Shown here one piece after another: positions 63,088-64,000 of a DNA stretch of 64,000 nucleotides (positions are counted from its first letter, which is position 1; each line of letters opens with the position of its first letter). Source of the stretch: Streptomyces achromogenes (GTDB lineage Bacteria > Actinomycetota > Actinomycetes > Streptomycetales > Streptomycetaceae); NCBI RefSeq assembly GCF_030816715.1, contig NZ_JAUSYH010000001.1:7626001-7690000 (forward strand), given 5' to 3'. The position numbers and the translations under genes were made by a program. The notes beneath the pieces were generated by a model that was not told the DNA's origin, searched no databases, and worked only from the letters and a program-made list of their open reading frames with translations.

Positions 63088-64000
63088 ATGCGCGGAATGA
63101 CCGAACCGGCCGTCGTCGCCCGACTGGCCCGGGAGATCACCCCGGACCTGGAATCCGGGCGGCTGGAGGACTTCTACCAGGATCTGCACCGCCACCCCGA
63201 GCTGTCCTTCCAGGAGCACCGCACCGCCGCCGCGCTGGCCGCGCGACTGCGGGGGGCCGGGTACCGGGTGACGGAGGGCGTGGCCCGCACCGGCGTGGTC
63301 GGGGTACTGGCCAACGGCGACGGACCGGTGGTGTGGCTGCGCGGCGACATGGACGCGCTGCCCGTACGGGAGGCGACGGGCCTCGCCTACGCCTCCACGA
63401 ACGACGGCGTCATGCATGCCTGCGGCCACGACCTGCACGTCACCTGGCTGGCGGCGGCAGCCGAGGCGCTCGCCGCCGCCCGTGAGACGTGGTCCGGGAC
63501 GCTCGTCGTCGTCGGGCAGCCCGCGGAGGAGGCCGGAGGCGGTGCGGCGGCGATGGTCGCCGACGGCGTCCACGACCGCTTCCCGCGCCCCGACGTGTTG
63601 TTCGGCCAGCATGTCGCGCCCGGGCTCGCCGGCTTCTACCCGCACACCCCCGGACTGACCCTGTCGGCATCGGACGACGTGGACGTCGTCGTGCACGGCG
63701 TGGGCGGACACGGGTCGCGGCCGGAGTCGACGGTCGACCCCGTGGTGACCGCGGCCTTCGTCGTGACCCGGCTGCAGACCGTGGTCGCCCGCGAGATCGC
63801 CGCGAACGACCCCGCGGTGCTCACCGTGGGGCGCTTCCACGCCGGCACGACGTCCAACGTCATCCCCGACGAGGCGCGGCTGGGGGTGAACGTGCGCACC
63901 CAGGACAGCCGCGTGCGGGCCCGCCTCCTCGCCGCGATCCGGCGGATCGCCGAGGCCGAGTGCGCCGCCGCGGGCTGCCCCCGCCCGCCGGACGTCACCG
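63088..64000 (+). CDS. M20-family amidohydrolase/carboxypeptidase (cut by right edge)
   Basis: The visible 304 residues match hippurate hydrolase-type M20D enzymes: LHRHPELSFQEHRTA, RGDMDALPV, MHACGHDLHVT (metal ligands), QPAEEAGGGAAAMVADG, GQHVAP, then the GHGSRPEST dimerisation/lid region. It hydrolyses N-acyl or amide bonds of amino acids. Two ATGs compete (63088 and 63097); a TAACGT box (63075-63080) ending seven bases before the first suggests a leaderless start at 63088. The gene continues beyond 64000. Confidence 0.88.
   Translation, partial: MRGMTEPAVVARLAREITPDLESGRLEDFYQDLHRHPELSFQEHRTAAALAARLRGAGYRVTEGVARTGVVGVLANGDGPVVWLRGDMDALPVREATGLAYASTNDGVMHACGHDLHVTWLAAAAEALAAARETWSGTLVVVGQPAEEAGGGAAAMVADGVHDRFPRPDVLFGQHVAPGLAGFYPHTPGLTLSASDDVDVVVHGVGGHGSRPESTVDPVVTAAFVVTRLQTVVAREIAANDPAVLTVGRFHAGTTSNVIPDEARLGVNVRTQDSRVRARLLAAIRRIAEAECAAAGCPRPPDVT

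Noticed and set aside
63636..63998. Minus-strand frame at the right end
   Set aside because: The plus strand here encodes the M20 metal-site and lid motifs in a continuous frame from 63088; the minus frame is a shadow.

Overview
The window is high-GC actinobacterial DNA, almost certainly Streptomyces. Third codon positions are strongly G/C, GTG starts are frequent, several genes look leaderless, and the gene families (DUF574-type methyltransferase, DUF4916, FluG-like glutamine synthetase, DrrAB-type exporter) are typical of that genus. There are no rRNA or tRNA genes, transposases, phage genes or CRISPR arrays that I can see.

Positions 1 to about 51,970 are most of a hybrid PKS/NRPS cluster that I recognise as ilamycin/rufomycin-type (anti-mycobacterial cyclic heptapeptides). 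The order matches the ilaD to ilaS series as I remember it: the tail of a P450 (1-449); a three-module PKS (564-14921); a thioesterase, an MbtH-like protein and a HisC-like aminotransferase (14911-17087); a small HTH-type protein with a DrrAB exporter (17265-19580); a P450 (19714-20925); a nitric oxide synthase and a TxtE-like P450 (21288-23691); a DMATS-type prenyltransferase (23711-24832); an unknown protein (24884-25399); an LLM oxidoreductase on the minus strand (25472-26362); a P450 (26543-27775); and one giant seven-module NRPS (27886-51921).

How the parts fit. The PKS (KSQ-AT-ACP / KS-AT-DH-KR-ACP / KS-AT-DH-ER-KR-ACP) should make hex-4-enoyl-ACP. Release, oxidation at C-2 and transamination would give 2-amino-4-hexenoic acid (crotylglycine). 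The NOS and TxtE-like P450 make 3-nitrotyrosine, and the prenyltransferase acts on tryptophan. The NRPS domain order A-T / C-A-MT-T / C-A-T / C-A-T / C-A-MT-T / C-A-T / C-A-T-TE fits Trp, N-Me-Leu, nitro-Tyr, Ala, N-Me-Leu, Leu, crotylglycine and head-to-tail release. The other P450s tailor the peptide.

The most interesting details are these. Two of the three PKS acyltransferase domains lack the catalytic GHSxG serine. The two extension KS domains are almost identical DNA with atypical TTG-rich codon use. The NRPS carries the footprint of a three-module duplication plus copied Leu adenylation domains. A 39-bp tandem duplication lies in the last condensation domain. A structured leader with a five-codon ORF and a 12-bp hairpin precedes the NOS gene. 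A long inverted repeat spans the NRPS stop codon.

Positions 52,000 to 64,000 look like the cluster flank: an FMN alpha-hydroxy-acid oxidase (possibly a pathway gene), a hemC paralogue, a histidine phosphatase, a membrane protein, a 2Fe-2S/DUF4916/amidohydrolase/glutamine synthetase group on the minus strand, a DUF574 methyltransferase, a HAD phosphatase, an orphan LuxR-type response regulator and the start of an M20 amidohydrolase that runs off the right edge.
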